The position numbers were made by a program, and so were the translations under genes. A DNA stretch of 64,000 nucleotides from positions 44,995-108,994 of the forward strand of contig CAKRJT010000008.1 of the NCBI GenBank assembly GCA_934351925.1, read 5' to 3'. The notes beneath the pieces are model-generated. The model saw only the letters and a program-made list of their open reading frames with translations. It was not told the origin of the DNA and made no database searches. Below are positions 1-8,392 of this stretch, piece after piece. Within the stretch, counting starts at the first letter, position 1, and every line of letters starts with the position of its first letter. Source of the stretch: an uncultured Lachnospiraceae bacterium (lineage in GTDB: Bacteria; Bacillota; Clostridia; Lachnospirales; Lachnospiraceae).

Positions 1-17
1 GCTTGAGCCCACACATC

Positions 18-55
18 AAAACACCGGATTGCAGCCGACGCAGTCCGGTGTTTTT
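18..55. terminator. Rho-independent terminator
   Basis: Inverted repeat AACACCGGA / TCCGGTGTT with T-rich flanks on both sides. It lies just past the end of the HD-domain gene, which runs leftward, and may also end whatever transcript enters from the left. Confidence 0.6.
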
Positions 56-97
56 GGATTTACTGTTAAATAATTTACAGTTTATAGCTTTATTGTT

Positions 98-1348
98 CTA
101 CAGTCCTTTAAATTGTTCATATATATCATTTTCCTGTTTTTTTATCTGCATATAGGTTCCAAGTGCCGCATCCTTCTTCTTCTCAAAATTCTGAATAATG
201 CGCTCCATATTTCTTACCGCAACTCCCACCACCTGCGGACATATCTTGCCGTTGTCGGCATCGGACTGGATTATAGACTTAATCTTGTCAGCACCGAACG
301 CCTCTTTATAGCTTCGTTTTCCGTACAGGGCACTTATTATATCAGCAACAGCAACTATCCTCTGTGGTCTTGTGAGCTCGTCCCCCTTAAGTCCTCTGAA
401 ATAACCGCTGCCGTCTATCTTCTCGTGGTGCCTTATGGCAATCTCGCGCACCTCATCGTCGACTATGCCCCTGAGTATGTGATCGGTAATCTCTACATGC
501 TTCTTCATAATATCCATCTCCTTAGGCGAGAGTCTGCCCGTGGACTCAAGAATTGACAGCGGTATCGCTATCTTGCCAATGTCGTGCAGGAGCGCACCAT
601 AGTACATATTATATTTTTCCTGACCGGAAAGATGCATCATCTCTCCGAGCTCCTGTGCAAATATGGTCGTTGCGAGTGTATGTATTACCGTGTACTGGCT
701 TCTGAAATCGATTATGTAAACAAGCATCTGAAGGAACTTTCTTTTATACTCCTCAGTAAAGTTCACCGACGCTATCAATTCATCAATCTCCCTGAGGTAA
801 TCATCCTTTTTAAGGCAGTCAAGAACCTTGTACTGTGCATTTGCCTTGAGAAACAGATTAAGCGCCTCAGCGGAGAACTTGATGTTGCGGTACTTTTGCA
901 GATAATCGGACTCTAAGGTTCCCGGCATGCTCATGGTCACGTCCATCTTGTCCGCCATGAACAGATATTCGGCTATCTTTATATAGTGGCTCTTTATCAT
1001 GTAGTGCTTATTGTAATCAAGATGATGATAGAGCACAATCTCCGCCTTATTGTCAAGTGGCGATAAATATTTAAGGAAGAGGAAGCCGAATATGGAATGT
1101 GGCCATAAATCCTCCTTCTCAAAGTCTGCCCAGTGGTCAATATACTCCAGCTTACAGGTTCCTATGTCATGAAGCATGGCAATTATCACATAATCTGCCA
1201 TCTCCTGATTACTCATTCGTCCTTCTGTGAGCAGCATCTTATAAAGAATATACGCCGTCCTCTCACTATGGTGCATAAGCTGTGGGTTCAATATTGAAAA
1301 TGATTTACGAAGAATATCGTACATATTACTTCCACTGATTACCGCCAT
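98..1348 (-). CDS. HD-GYP domain protein with two HD-type halves
   Basis: A 416-residue cytoplasmic protein with two HD-type metal-binding halves. The N-terminal half has AMLHDIG near residue 57; the C-terminal half has LLHDIGKIAIP near residue 253 followed by HHEKIDGSGYFRGL. The latter is the HD-GYP signature except that GYP reads GYF. HD-GYP proteins hydrolyse cyclic di-GMP or other cyclic dinucleotides; activity here is inferred, and the altered proline makes it less sure. The ATG at 1348 follows GGAGG at a good distance. The gene is divergent from a membrane protein gene, each with its own promoter. Confidence 0.8.
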   Translation of the reverse strand: MAVISGSNMYDILRKSFSILNPQLMHHSERTAYILYKMLLTEGRMSNQEMADYVIIAMLHDIGTCKLEYIDHWADFEKEDLWPHSIFGFLFLKYLSPLDNKAEIVLYHHLDYNKHYMIKSHYIKIAEYLFMADKMDVTMSMPGTLESDYLQKYRNIKFSAEALNLFLKANAQYKVLDCLKKDDYLREIDELIASVNFTEEYKRKFLQMLVYIIDFRSQYTVIHTLATTIFAQELGEMMHLSGQEKYNMYYGALLHDIGKIAIPLSILESTGRLSPKEMDIMKKHVEITDHILRGIVDDEVREIAIRHHEKIDGSGYFRGLKGDELTRPQRIVAVADIISALYGKRSYKEAFGADKIKSIIQSDADNGKICPQVVGVAVRNMERIIQNFEKKKDAALGTYMQIKKQENDIYEQFKGL

Positions 1349-1390
1349 TTACTACCTCCGAAATATAATAACAAAAAATTTACTATAGAT

Positions 1391-1418
1391 ATTATACTGA
1401 AACTTTTTGATTTTTCAA
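1391..1418 (-). promoter_or_regulatory. Sigma-A-type promoter of the HD-GYP gene
   Basis: Reading the minus strand, TTGAAA and TATAAT are separated by 16 bp and lie about 45 bp upstream of the start codon. Confidence 0.55.
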
Positions 1419-1437
1419 TATTTTAGTAAAATTTCAT

Positions 1438-1466
1438 TTGATTGATTAATATGATTAGTCTATAAT
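1438..1466 (+). promoter_or_regulatory. Sigma-A-type promoter of the membrane protein gene
   Basis: TTGATT and TATAAT with exactly 17 bp between them, about 55 bp upstream of the ATG at 1520. Divergent from the HD-GYP promoter. Confidence 0.6.
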
Positions 1467-1519
1467 TGAATAAGTCCGCATGGACAATATTTATATTTAA
1501 TTTATGAAAGGATTTTTGT

Positions 1520-2458
1520 ATGAATCTTGATATCGTATCCGAGCTTAGCGGTCTTTATGACCTTGGCAGGACAATCCCCACACTTACCATCTTCTTCATA
1601 GCAGCATCAGGAATACTGCTTCTGTGCTTCGGAATAGGGCTCATTCTTATGACCAGGCGCTATGTCGGGCTCCGCTTCTTTCCCGTGCTCTACGGTGCCA
1701 CAGCCTATCTTCTGTTCTACTTTATGATAGGAAGCTTTATCTCAGGCCTGATTTCCATGTCAGTTCCTGCGGACGCCGGAACAGGAATAATAGTATTCAC
1801 AAGGTTCCTTGTCCTTATCATCACCTCTGCCCTCATTGTGGGCGGACGTTTTTTTGCGATGTGGTTTATCCGCAAATACTATCCTGAATATTGCGATGCT
1901 TACGGCATAGGTGTCGGCGTATCCCTCACCGAGGCTATAATAACCGGAATTACCATATTCCTCAACTACTCTCTGTGCAGAACCCTCAACACATCGGGGC
2001 TTGAATCCCTTGTAAACAGCTTCGACTCCGTGGACGAGGCAGTTACACAGCTTGAAGCAGTGCTGGTGTTCTATGACAACCCTTCATATACATATATATT
2101 TTCAGGTGTTGAGAGCATAATGTTTATGATATTTAACACTATGATTTCGGTAATGTTCTACGGTGTGTTTCATGGAGAACTCGGCAAGGTACATCTGCTG
2201 TCCATAATAGGCTTACAGACCCTCATCTACCTTCCGGGAAATCTCTACTCGTCAGGATTTCTCTTTAACAGAATAACCTGCTTTATGACTGAGGTTCTGA
2301 TATTTGCAGCCTGTACGCTGCTGTTCCTTCGAATACACAACACCTGTTTTAAGGACATTACACCGCCTGCGGGCTCAGCCGGAGCAAAGCGCAAAAAGAA
2401 TATCAACGGCTCAGCCGGCAGCAAAATGCCTGACTTTAACAAGAATATCAACAAATAA
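1520..2458 (+). CDS. Multi-pass membrane protein of unknown function
   Basis: 312 residues with about seven or eight hydrophobic segments from residue 19 to about 275, then a basic hydrophilic tail of about 40 residues rich in Lys, Gly and Ser. The general build recalls YhfC-like integral membrane proteins, but I see no conserved metalloprotease motif, so this is only a resemblance. The ATG follows GAAAGGA. It has its own promoter upstream and a double hairpin downstream, so it is probably transcribed alone. Confidence 0.65.
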   Translation: MNLDIVSELSGLYDLGRTIPTLTIFFIAASGILLLCFGIGLILMTRRYVGLRFFPVLYGATAYLLFYFMIGSFISGLISMSVPADAGTGIIVFTRFLVLIITSALIVGGRFFAMWFIRKYYPEYCDAYGIGVGVSLTEAIITGITIFLNYSLCRTLNTSGLESLVNSFDSVDEAVTQLEAVLVFYDNPSYTYIFSGVESIMFMIFNTMISVMFYGVFHGELGKVHLLSIIGLQTLIYLPGNLYSSGFLFNRITCFMTEVLIFAACTLLFLRIHNTCFKDITPPAGSAGAKRKKNINGSAGSKMPDFNKNINK

Positions 2459-2482
2459 AAACAACTAAGCTAAACAAAATAT

Positions 2483-2551
2483 AACAGGGATTGCCGGTTG
2501 ACATTCCCTGTTAAGCAAGTAAATAGGGATTGCCGATTGGCAATCCCTATT
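2483..2551. terminator. Two tandem stem-loops, bidirectional terminator
   Basis: Two similar hairpins in a row: AACAGGGA..TCCCTGTT and, 10 bp later, AATAGGGATTGCC / GGCAATCCCTATT followed by T-rich sequence. The pair lies between convergent genes, the membrane protein and the cold shock gene. The two stems look like diverged copies of each other. Confidence 0.7.
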
Positions 2552-2623
2552 TTCATAATCTCGTTAAGTACAAATACTGCTCTTTTATATATATTAAAAA
2601 GGCACACTGTAAAACTTCGTTGA

Positions 2624-2824
2624 TTATAATTTTGTTACGTTTGTAGCCTGTGGTCCCTTAGCGCCGTCTACTACGTCGAACTCTACTGCCTGGCCCTCTT
2701 CAAGAGACTTGAAGCCTTCCATGTTAAGACCTGAGTAATGTACGAATACATCCTTGCCGTTCTCATCAGAGATGAAACCGTAGCCCTTTGAATTGCTGAA
2801 CCACTTAACTGTACCCTTGCTCAT
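2624..2824 (-). CDS. Cold shock protein, CspA family
   Basis: A 66-residue single OB-fold protein, the usual length for the family. RNP1 (KGYGFI, residues about 13-18) and RNP2 (VFVHYS) are intact, so it should bind single-stranded RNA and DNA as an RNA chaperone. I chose the ATG at 2824 because GGAGGTATCACA precedes it directly; a longer upstream frame has no support. About 150 bp of non-coding sequence separates it from hslO, room for the long leader usual in this family. Confidence 0.93.
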   Translation of the reverse strand: MSKGTVKWFSNSKGYGFISDENGKDVFVHYSGLNMEGFKSLEEGQAVEFDVVDGAKGPQATNVTKL

Positions 2825-2975
2825 TGTGATACCTCCAAAATATTTAAAAAAAATTGATATCGCGGCACATAACCGCAATACATATGTCCGATATAAGCCT
2901 TATGCTCTACCGCGGCATATATGCTTTCCTACAGCACATGGTTAGAATATCACAGAAAATTAAGGGTGTCAAGAA

Positions 2976-3857
2976 TTATCCTTTTGCATATTTAAGTATT
3001 TTTTTGAGCTCATCAACGGTAAAATCGTAGCTTGTATTGCAGAAGTGGCACTTGAGTTCAATAGGTTTTCCCTCTTCTATCATTTCTTTAAGCTCCTTCT
3101 TTCCGATGCTTATAAGTGCCTTCTCGACACGCTCCTTTGAACAGTTGCATCTGAATGACGCCGGTGTCTTTTCATTGATGTCGAGTCCGAACTCGCCTAG
3201 CACTTCATTCAATATGTCCTCCGGTGTCATGCCCTTCTCAAGCATTGATGTAATTGATTCCATATTGTTAATCTTCTCTTCAAGCCTGTCTATAAGTGAA
3301 TCCTCGGCAAAAGGCATAACCTGTATAATGAGCCCGCCTGCCTGCTTTACCGTGTTGTCATGCTCCATAAGGACTCCGAGTGCAACCGCCGACGCAACCT
3401 GCTCACTCGATGCAAAATAGTAAGTAAGATCCTCTGCGATCTCGCCTGATACTATCTCACAGCTTCCGCTGTAAGGCTCCTTCATTCCTATATCCTTAAT
3501 GACAGTTAACATTCCCCTGCCGACTGCGCCTCCCACATCGAGCTTTCCCTTGCTGTTTGGAGGCAGCATCACGTCCGGATTTCCGACATAACCCTTCACA
3601 CCTGCCTTAGAGTCAGCCGTGACCATAACTCCGCCGAGTGGTCCATCCCCCTCAAGCTTTATCGTGAGAATATCGTCATCGCCCTTCATCATGACTCCCA
3701 TCATGGCTGCTGCCGACAACATTCGCCCAAGCGCCGCCGTCGCCACCGGTGATGTGTTATGTCTCTGTCTTGCCTCCTCGACAAGGTTTCTTGAATAGAT
3801 TGCAAATGCACGAAGCTGGTTGTCAGCAGCAGTCGCACGAACAATATAATCTTCCAT
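2976..3857 (-). CDS. hslO: Hsp33 redox-regulated chaperone
   Basis: 293 residues, normal Hsp33 length. The C-terminal redox switch is complete: CNC at residues 237-239 and CHFC at 270-273, the four zinc ligands that form disulfides under oxidative stress and activate the holdase. The N-terminal domain keeps glycine-rich strands typical of the family. It lies 53 bp downstream of a methyltransferase gene on the same strand and is likely co-transcribed with it. AAGGAG lies a little far (about 11 nt) from the ATG. Confidence 0.93.
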   Translation of the reverse strand: MEDYIVRATAADNQLRAFAIYSRNLVEEARQRHNTSPVATAALGRMLSAAAMMGVMMKGDDDILTIKLEGDGPLGGVMVTADSKAGVKGYVGNPDVMLPPNSKGKLDVGGAVGRGMLTVIKDIGMKEPYSGSCEIVSGEIAEDLTYYFASSEQVASAVALGVLMEHDNTVKQAGGLIIQVMPFAEDSLIDRLEEKINNMESITSMLEKGMTPEDILNEVLGEFGLDINEKTPASFRCNCSKERVEKALISIGKKELKEMIEEGKPIELKCHFCNTSYDFTVDELKKILKYAKG

Positions 3858-3910
3858 TTCTTCATTTTCTCCTTGATAATATTTTTCCTATAGGCACCTG
3901 CATATATTTT

Positions 3911-4660
3911 CTAACGCTTTCTGAGAGTGTAGTAAGCCCTCTCGCCCTTCACCTTGTAATCACAGAGCTCAAAACCGAAGCCCCGCGCTGTTTTTTCAAT
4001 AAATGTCCTCGAGTAGGCTCTCTGTCTGTGCCTCTCCCTATAGCTAAGGCACAGTCCTCCGATTAATCTGCGGTAAAACGTGATGTCGTAGGTGTTGACA
4101 TGCGTCCTCTCATCGTAGTGATTTTCCCAGACATAGGATATGCTGCCCGCCCTGTCGGTAAACACGTTGTCCGCAAGCTCCTCTCGGTAAAATCTGTCCG
4201 TTTTCATGTCAAAGATGAATACACCGCCACTTTTTAGCTGCATCGCCGCCGCCTTAATGGTGAGCTCCACGTCGGACCTCGCGGTGAGATAATTCATGGA
4301 GTCGCACACACTGATTATCCCGGCGCAGCTCTCATTTTCCAGAAAAGGCACTCTCATATCACCCACATACGCCTCGAAGCCCGGAATAAGCTTCCTGTCA
4401 GCCTCCTTTATCATGTCAGGCGACAGGTCAATTCCGACCACCCTGTAGCCCTCCATGCACAGATACCGCGCCATGCTCCCCGTGCCACAGCCAAGTTCCA
4501 ACACAACATTACCGCCTAAGTCCTCTGCGTCATTATCAGCCGCATCGGGCTCAATCCCATATCTTTTTAACTGTCCAATAACATACTCCGCCCATTCCCC
4601 ATACGGTATATCCGCCATAAACCGGTCATACCACCGGGCAAACTTCTTATATGCTGCCAT
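3911..4660 (-). CDS. Class I SAM-dependent methyltransferase
   Basis: 249 residues with the Rossmann-fold SAM site: VLELGCGTGSMARYL (motif I, about residue 52) and an acidic residue at the end of the next strand (VVGIDLS). The start (YKKFARWYDRFM) is typical of small-molecule or protein methyltransferases often annotated as YcgJ/UbiE-like. The substrate cannot be read from sequence. First gene of a probable two-gene unit with hslO, with its own promoter at 4702-4730. Confidence 0.8.
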   Translation of the reverse strand: MAAYKKFARWYDRFMADIPYGEWAEYVIGQLKRYGIEPDAADNDAEDLGGNVVLELGCGTGSMARYLCMEGYRVVGIDLSPDMIKEADRKLIPGFEAYVGDMRVPFLENESCAGIISVCDSMNYLTARSDVELTIKAAAMQLKSGGVFIFDMKTDRFYREELADNVFTDRAGSISYVWENHYDERTHVNTYDITFYRRLIGGLCLSYRERHRQRAYSRTFIEKTARGFGFELCDYKVKGERAYYTLRKR

Positions 4661-4701
4661 GTTATCCTCATTTCTTTTTGTCCCAAATGTTTCACCGCAC
4701 T

Positions 4702-4730
4702 ATAGTATCAATTTTTTCCTTAAAATGCAA
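4702..4730 (-). promoter_or_regulatory. Promoter of the methyltransferase-hslO unit
   Basis: On the minus strand TTGCAT and TACTAT are separated by 17 bp, about 40 bp before the ATG at 4660. Confidence 0.5.
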
Positions 4731-4737
4731 GCCGTGC

Positions 4738-4766
4738 TTGAATTTTCCCAAAAAACACCGTATACT
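4738..4766 (+). promoter_or_regulatory. Promoter of the 4800-5780 gene
   Basis: TTGAAT and TATACT with 17 bp spacing, back-to-back with the methyltransferase promoter. The position argues for the ATG at 4800 rather than the long upstream extension of the frame. Confidence 0.55.
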
Positions 4767-4799
4767 AATCGTATTATCCTTGAAGGGACATATCACAAT

Positions 4800-5780
4800 A
4801 TGAATACATTTCATCTGCAGGCAACCATCAAAAAAATCAACAGACGCAAGCTGATCATGCCGGGCATATTCGTCGTCTTCTGTATAGTCATGCTCCATGT
4901 GACAAAGCTCTACAATCTGTTTTCGCTCCCGGTGGTAACCGACCCGGCACAGGCGGCTTCCGAGTACCACACCGGCACCTCCTACGTCAACGCGAAGCTT
5001 ACGAACCTGTACTACACCGGGGTCAATTACACCAGAGGAAGGAACATAAAAGGCTGTTATTATTACTGTCTGTATGAAAACAACTGCTACTATATTCTCA
5101 TATCCGCATCAACGCTCCGGCTTGACGACTACTCCAAAACGCCCCCTGCGCTTATCTCCGAATTTACCTGCAGGGCGAAACTCGACTCGAACATATCAGA
5201 GATAGAAGCGCTGAACAACCTTGTAAGCACCAATCTCAACTGGACAAGCCAGGCTCTCAACATGATGAGCAGCAAGGTACTGATAAACCAGTACCGCATG
5301 TCCCTCGGCAGGGAATATGTTCTCCTCGGGCTCATAGGTTTCACCGCACTTTTAGCGGTAGTGCACGAGCTTATAATCATCATTTCCCTGATAAACCCTC
5401 TCTACTCGCGCACGGTTATGCGGCTTGCCCGCTACGGAAACAAGCTTGAGCTCTACCAGTCGGCATGCGATGAGTTCGAGACCTCACATGCCTATGCCCC
5501 GGGAATAACCCTCACGGACAATTTTTTCATAGCGTATGACAGGCACAATGTACACATTGTACCACTTGATGCCATCGTATGGGCGTATAAGTTCGGAACC
5601 ATGCACACAAGAATGCTGCATCTTGACATAAGCTATTCCCTAAGCGTTGTAGCCTGCGACAAAAAGCACTACATCGTGCATCATAAGACCAAGGATGCTG
5701 TTGAACTTGTTTTAAACGCCCTGCAGACGCGCTTTCCCGAAATTCTCATCGGCTACAGCGCGGGTAAATTTCAGTCTTGA
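4800..5780 (+). CDS. Membrane protein of unknown function with two transmembrane segments
   Basis: 326 residues. One transmembrane helix lies near residues 19-40 and a second near 180-205, leaving an outer domain of about 140 residues between them and a C-terminal cytoplasmic domain of about 120 residues. This is a layout seen in unnamed Firmicute families (DUF6709-like); I cannot assign a function. The frame is open for another 115 codons upstream, but that part is antisense to the methyltransferase. The promoter at 4738-4766 and GAAGGG upstream favour the ATG at 4800. Confidence 0.65.
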   Translation: MNTFHLQATIKKINRRKLIMPGIFVVFCIVMLHVTKLYNLFSLPVVTDPAQAASEYHTGTSYVNAKLTNLYYTGVNYTRGRNIKGCYYYCLYENNCYYILISASTLRLDDYSKTPPALISEFTCRAKLDSNISEIEALNNLVSTNLNWTSQALNMMSSKVLINQYRMSLGREYVLLGLIGFTALLAVVHELIIIISLINPLYSRTVMRLARYGNKLELYQSACDEFETSHAYAPGITLTDNFFIAYDRHNVHIVPLDAIVWAYKFGTMHTRMLHLDISYSLSVVACDKKHYIVHHKTKDAVELVLNALQTRFPEILIGYSAGKFQS

Positions 5781-5873
5781 CGTTATGATACTTATGATAT
5801 AAAATAGCTTTACTATGGTTGTTTTATGGCAGCCGACAGAATTATATTATTATTTTCAGAAGGAAGTACAATC

Positions 5874-6380
5874 ATGTCATTACTTGAAACATGGAGAAAT
5901 CTTGCTTACGAGCAGGAGATGGATGACCAGAAATACCAGATGTTCTGGGCAACATATTTTAATTTTGAGAAAGGTGTTTACGAGCAGATTCTTGCTTCTA
6001 AGGAGCCTGTGAGCGGTACTGTCAAGGAGCTTGCTGACCGTTTTGGCCTTGAGCTTCTAACAATGGTGGGTGTGCTCGACGGAATCAACGACAGCTTAAA
6101 GACACCTAACCCTATCGAGACTATGGACGAGAACACAGTCGTTTCCATGGATTTTGACAGGGAATTACTTTACAAGAACATGGTAGCTGCAAAGGCTGAG
6201 TGGTTATACACACTTCCACAGTGGGACGCTCTCCTCGACGCAGATACCCGCAAGGCTCTCTATAAAGAGCAGAAGCTTTCCACAACCGTAGTCAACACAC
6301 AGCCTAAGGTTGGACGCAACGATCCATGTCCATGCGGTTCAGGAAAGAAATATAAAAAATGTTGTGGAGCGAACGCATAA
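5874..6380 (+). CDS. SEC-C motif protein
   Basis: 168 residues, mostly helical, ending in a SEC-C zinc-binding motif (PCPCGSGKKYKKCC, about residues 150-163) like the tail of SecA. SEC-C modules bind zinc and often mediate protein or ribosome contacts; the role of this stand-alone protein is unknown. The ATG at 5874 is preceded by AGAAGGAAG; an earlier in-frame ATG at 5826 has no ribosome site. A terminator follows at 6473. Confidence 0.8.
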   Translation: MSLLETWRNLAYEQEMDDQKYQMFWATYFNFEKGVYEQILASKEPVSGTVKELADRFGLELLTMVGVLDGINDSLKTPNPIETMDENTVVSMDFDRELLYKNMVAAKAEWLYTLPQWDALLDADTRKALYKEQKLSTTVVNTQPKVGRNDPCPCGSGKKYKKCCGANA

Positions 6381-6472
6381 ATCCTCTTTATATGGTAATA
6401 CTCTGATTATCACAAAAGAAGATTTACCGATTTTCTGTCTTGATGACAGGAAATTATCCTCCCCTTTTTTAC

Positions 6473-6513
6473 GGCACATGGCGCAGAGTACATCTGCAGA
6501 CATGTGCCTTTTT
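6473..6513 (+). terminator. Terminator between the SEC-C gene and the small membrane protein
   Basis: GGCACATG / CATGTGCC with a partly paired interior and a run of five T. It ends only 7 bp before the AAGGA of the next gene, so it may act as an attenuator for that gene as well. Confidence 0.6.
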
Positions 6514-6532
6514 CATAGAAAGGAAAATGTAC

Positions 6533-6745
6533 ATGAAAAAAAGAATATTTGCAATCGCCGCCATCATCATTCTGGCAGGTCTGTATGTGGCATGTCTGGT
6601 GCTTGCGCTTATACATAGCGATGCTGCTTTCAAGCTCTTGCAGCTAACGCTCGTGATGACTGTGCTCGTTCCGGTCACAGCCTATGTCGGCATGATGTTC
6701 TACAAGCTCAACCACCGAAGCGACGAATACGATGAGGACAAATAA
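6533..6745 (+). CDS. Small membrane protein, two transmembrane helices
   Basis: 70 residues: a basic start (MKKR), two hydrophobic helices at about 5-27 and 34-55, and an acidic tail (DEYDEDK). No family recognised. The ATG at 6533 is 8 nt from AAAGGA; the ATG two codons earlier is too close to it. Transcription must pass or start within the terminator-like hairpin just upstream. Confidence 0.6.
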   Translation: MKKRIFAIAAIIILAGLYVACLVLALIHSDAAFKLLQLTLVMTVLVPVTAYVGMMFYKLNHRSDEYDEDK

Positions 6746-6765
6746 AACAGGAATTTCCTATAAAA

Positions 6766-6855
6766 CTTAGGGTGTCAAAACATGTACTGCAGCTTTAATT
6801 GTGTATAACGTGTTATACACTCACAAACTAAATTGACATGTTTTGGCAGCCTAAG
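6766..6855. repeat. Short palindromic element, 90 bp (family copy 1)
   Basis: Terminal inverted repeats CTTAGGGTGTCAAAACATGT and its near-complement (17 of 20 match), with a second palindrome GTGTATAACG..TTATACAC at the centre. The right half closely matches the right arm of the 305-bp element at 54022-54326, which suggests this is the same outer element without the inner module. It lies between convergent genes. Confidence 0.7.
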
Positions 6856-6884
6856 CATATAGAGTAAAAATTGAGCATGAGGTT

Positions 6885-8390
6885 CTAGTCCTCATGCTCA
6901 AATATTATAAGCTCCGCGTTATTCTTTTCCGAGATGACAAATCTCTTTACCACTCTGTAAGCCGAATTCTTCGAATATCTCACAGCCATCTGCGGATTTC
7001 TCGAATACATTATAATTCTTCCCTCAGCAGTCAGGTGTCTGTTGGCACAGATAAAAAATCTCTTATAGATATTGTCAAGCTCAAGTGTCACCTTGTCATT
7101 CATGGCAAACGGCATGTCCGTGAATATCTCATCGAAAAGATATTCATGCTCGAAGGTGAAGAAATCCCTGTTTACATAATGAACAATCTGCTCCGCCGCC
7201 TCGGTGTTCACTTTCGCCCCCGCGATTGCCTCACCGTTTATGTCGAGCCCGTATGAGGTGTTCGCCTTGACCACCTTCTGCCTCTCAATGAGCATCGTTC
7301 CCACACCGCAGAACGGGTCGAGCACCTGTGCATCGGTCGCCATGTATTCCTTGGCAAGTTCAACTAAAAGCGCCGCGTTCACCGGCTTAATTGAAGCTGC
7401 AATATGCTTCTTAAAATAGGAAAAGCGCTCGTCCTCAATCGTGTACAGCTTTAACAGCATATTAAGCTTATGCTCCTTGTTCTCGATAAGCCTCAGCTCA
7501 ATCTCGTAATCGGAAGCGGAATTAATGAGTGTTCTTCTGCTCTGTCTCTCAAGTTCTCCCGAAAATCTTCTGACGAACTTTCCCTTCTTCTCCATTTCGA
7601 GCGTGCTCTTCAGCTCTACCCTGAAGTAGAACGGCCGGTTCTTCTCTCCCATATGAAGCCTGTTAAGAAGCTTTACAAGTCCTGACTCCGTAAGTGTCTT
7701 AGCCGCCGTCTCCGGCTCGAACCCGCATGCCGTACATCCAGGTATGACAAAAAGCACATCGCTGTAAGTTCTCACACTTCCAAGAAATGAAATATTATCC
7801 GTTGCAAAACGGACACCGCCCTTGAACGGCAGTACCTTCACGCCATTCTCCTCAAGCTGTGCCTTAGTCACGTCCATATTGAGCCTGTTGGTGATAAGTA
7901 TACCCTCGACCTCGCCATCTAAGCGCCCAAAACCCTTGAATTTATGCCTTTTTATGCCCTCGCAGGAAATGACAAGCTCCGTCAGAGCCTTCATCTCCTC
8001 GTCGACATGTTTTCTGTTCTCCGGCGTTATCTCGGTGCGTGACAGCTCATCCATGCACTCCTTAAAATACGGAAGGTACTCCTCAATATCATAGCCCTTA
8101 AGTGCCTCAAGATATGCCGAGCGCACGAAGAGCTGGCTCTCCTTCTTGTAGCCGTCGACAAGAGCCTGCGTGAAATCGGACATATCCAGCTCTCCCATGA
8201 GGAGAGCTGCATTCTTTCTCACCTTCGCATCATCGCTGTCAAGGAAGTGCTTCATGGATTCGATATCGTCCTCGACAAGCTCAAACAAATCGTTCATGTG
8301 TGCATCGTCCTTGACGGCGCTGCGGAGTGCACTAAGACTCTGTCTTGTATCTATGCCTCTTTTGGCATTTTCATAAAGTTCTCTAACCAT
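6885..8390 (-). CDS. HEAT-like plus THUMP/UPF0020-type RNA methyltransferase
   Basis: 501 residues. The first 130 are helical and HEAT-repeat-like. A middle part resembles the THUMP-containing region of UPF0020/TrmN-like enzymes. The C-terminal third is a SAM methyltransferase with motif I DPFCGVGTMLIE and a catalytic loop TDMPFA, where family members usually have (D/N)PPF/Y. An rRNA or tRNA substrate is inferred from the family. The ATG begins 2 nt after the purA stop with no clear ribosome site, pointing to translational coupling with purA. Confidence 0.75.
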   Translation of the reverse strand: MVRELYENAKRGIDTRQSLSALRSAVKDDAHMNDLFELVEDDIESMKHFLDSDDAKVRKNAALLMGELDMSDFTQALVDGYKKESQLFVRSAYLEALKGYDIEEYLPYFKECMDELSRTEITPENRKHVDEEMKALTELVISCEGIKRHKFKGFGRLDGEVEGILITNRLNMDVTKAQLEENGVKVLPFKGGVRFATDNISFLGSVRTYSDVLFVIPGCTACGFEPETAAKTLTESGLVKLLNRLHMGEKNRPFYFRVELKSTLEMEKKGKFVRRFSGELERQSRRTLINSASDYEIELRLIENKEHKLNMLLKLYTIEDERFSYFKKHIAASIKPVNAALLVELAKEYMATDAQVLDPFCGVGTMLIERQKVVKANTSYGLDINGEAIAGAKVNTEAAEQIVHYVNRDFFTFEHEYLFDEIFTDMPFAMNDKVTLELDNIYKRFFICANRHLTAEGRIIMYSRNPQMAVRYSKNSAYRVVKRFVISEKNNAELIIFEHED

Positions 8391-8392
8391 AA

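Noticed and set aside
4455..4799. 115-codon extension of the membrane protein at 4800
   Set aside because: It runs antisense through the methyltransferase gene and across both divergent promoters.
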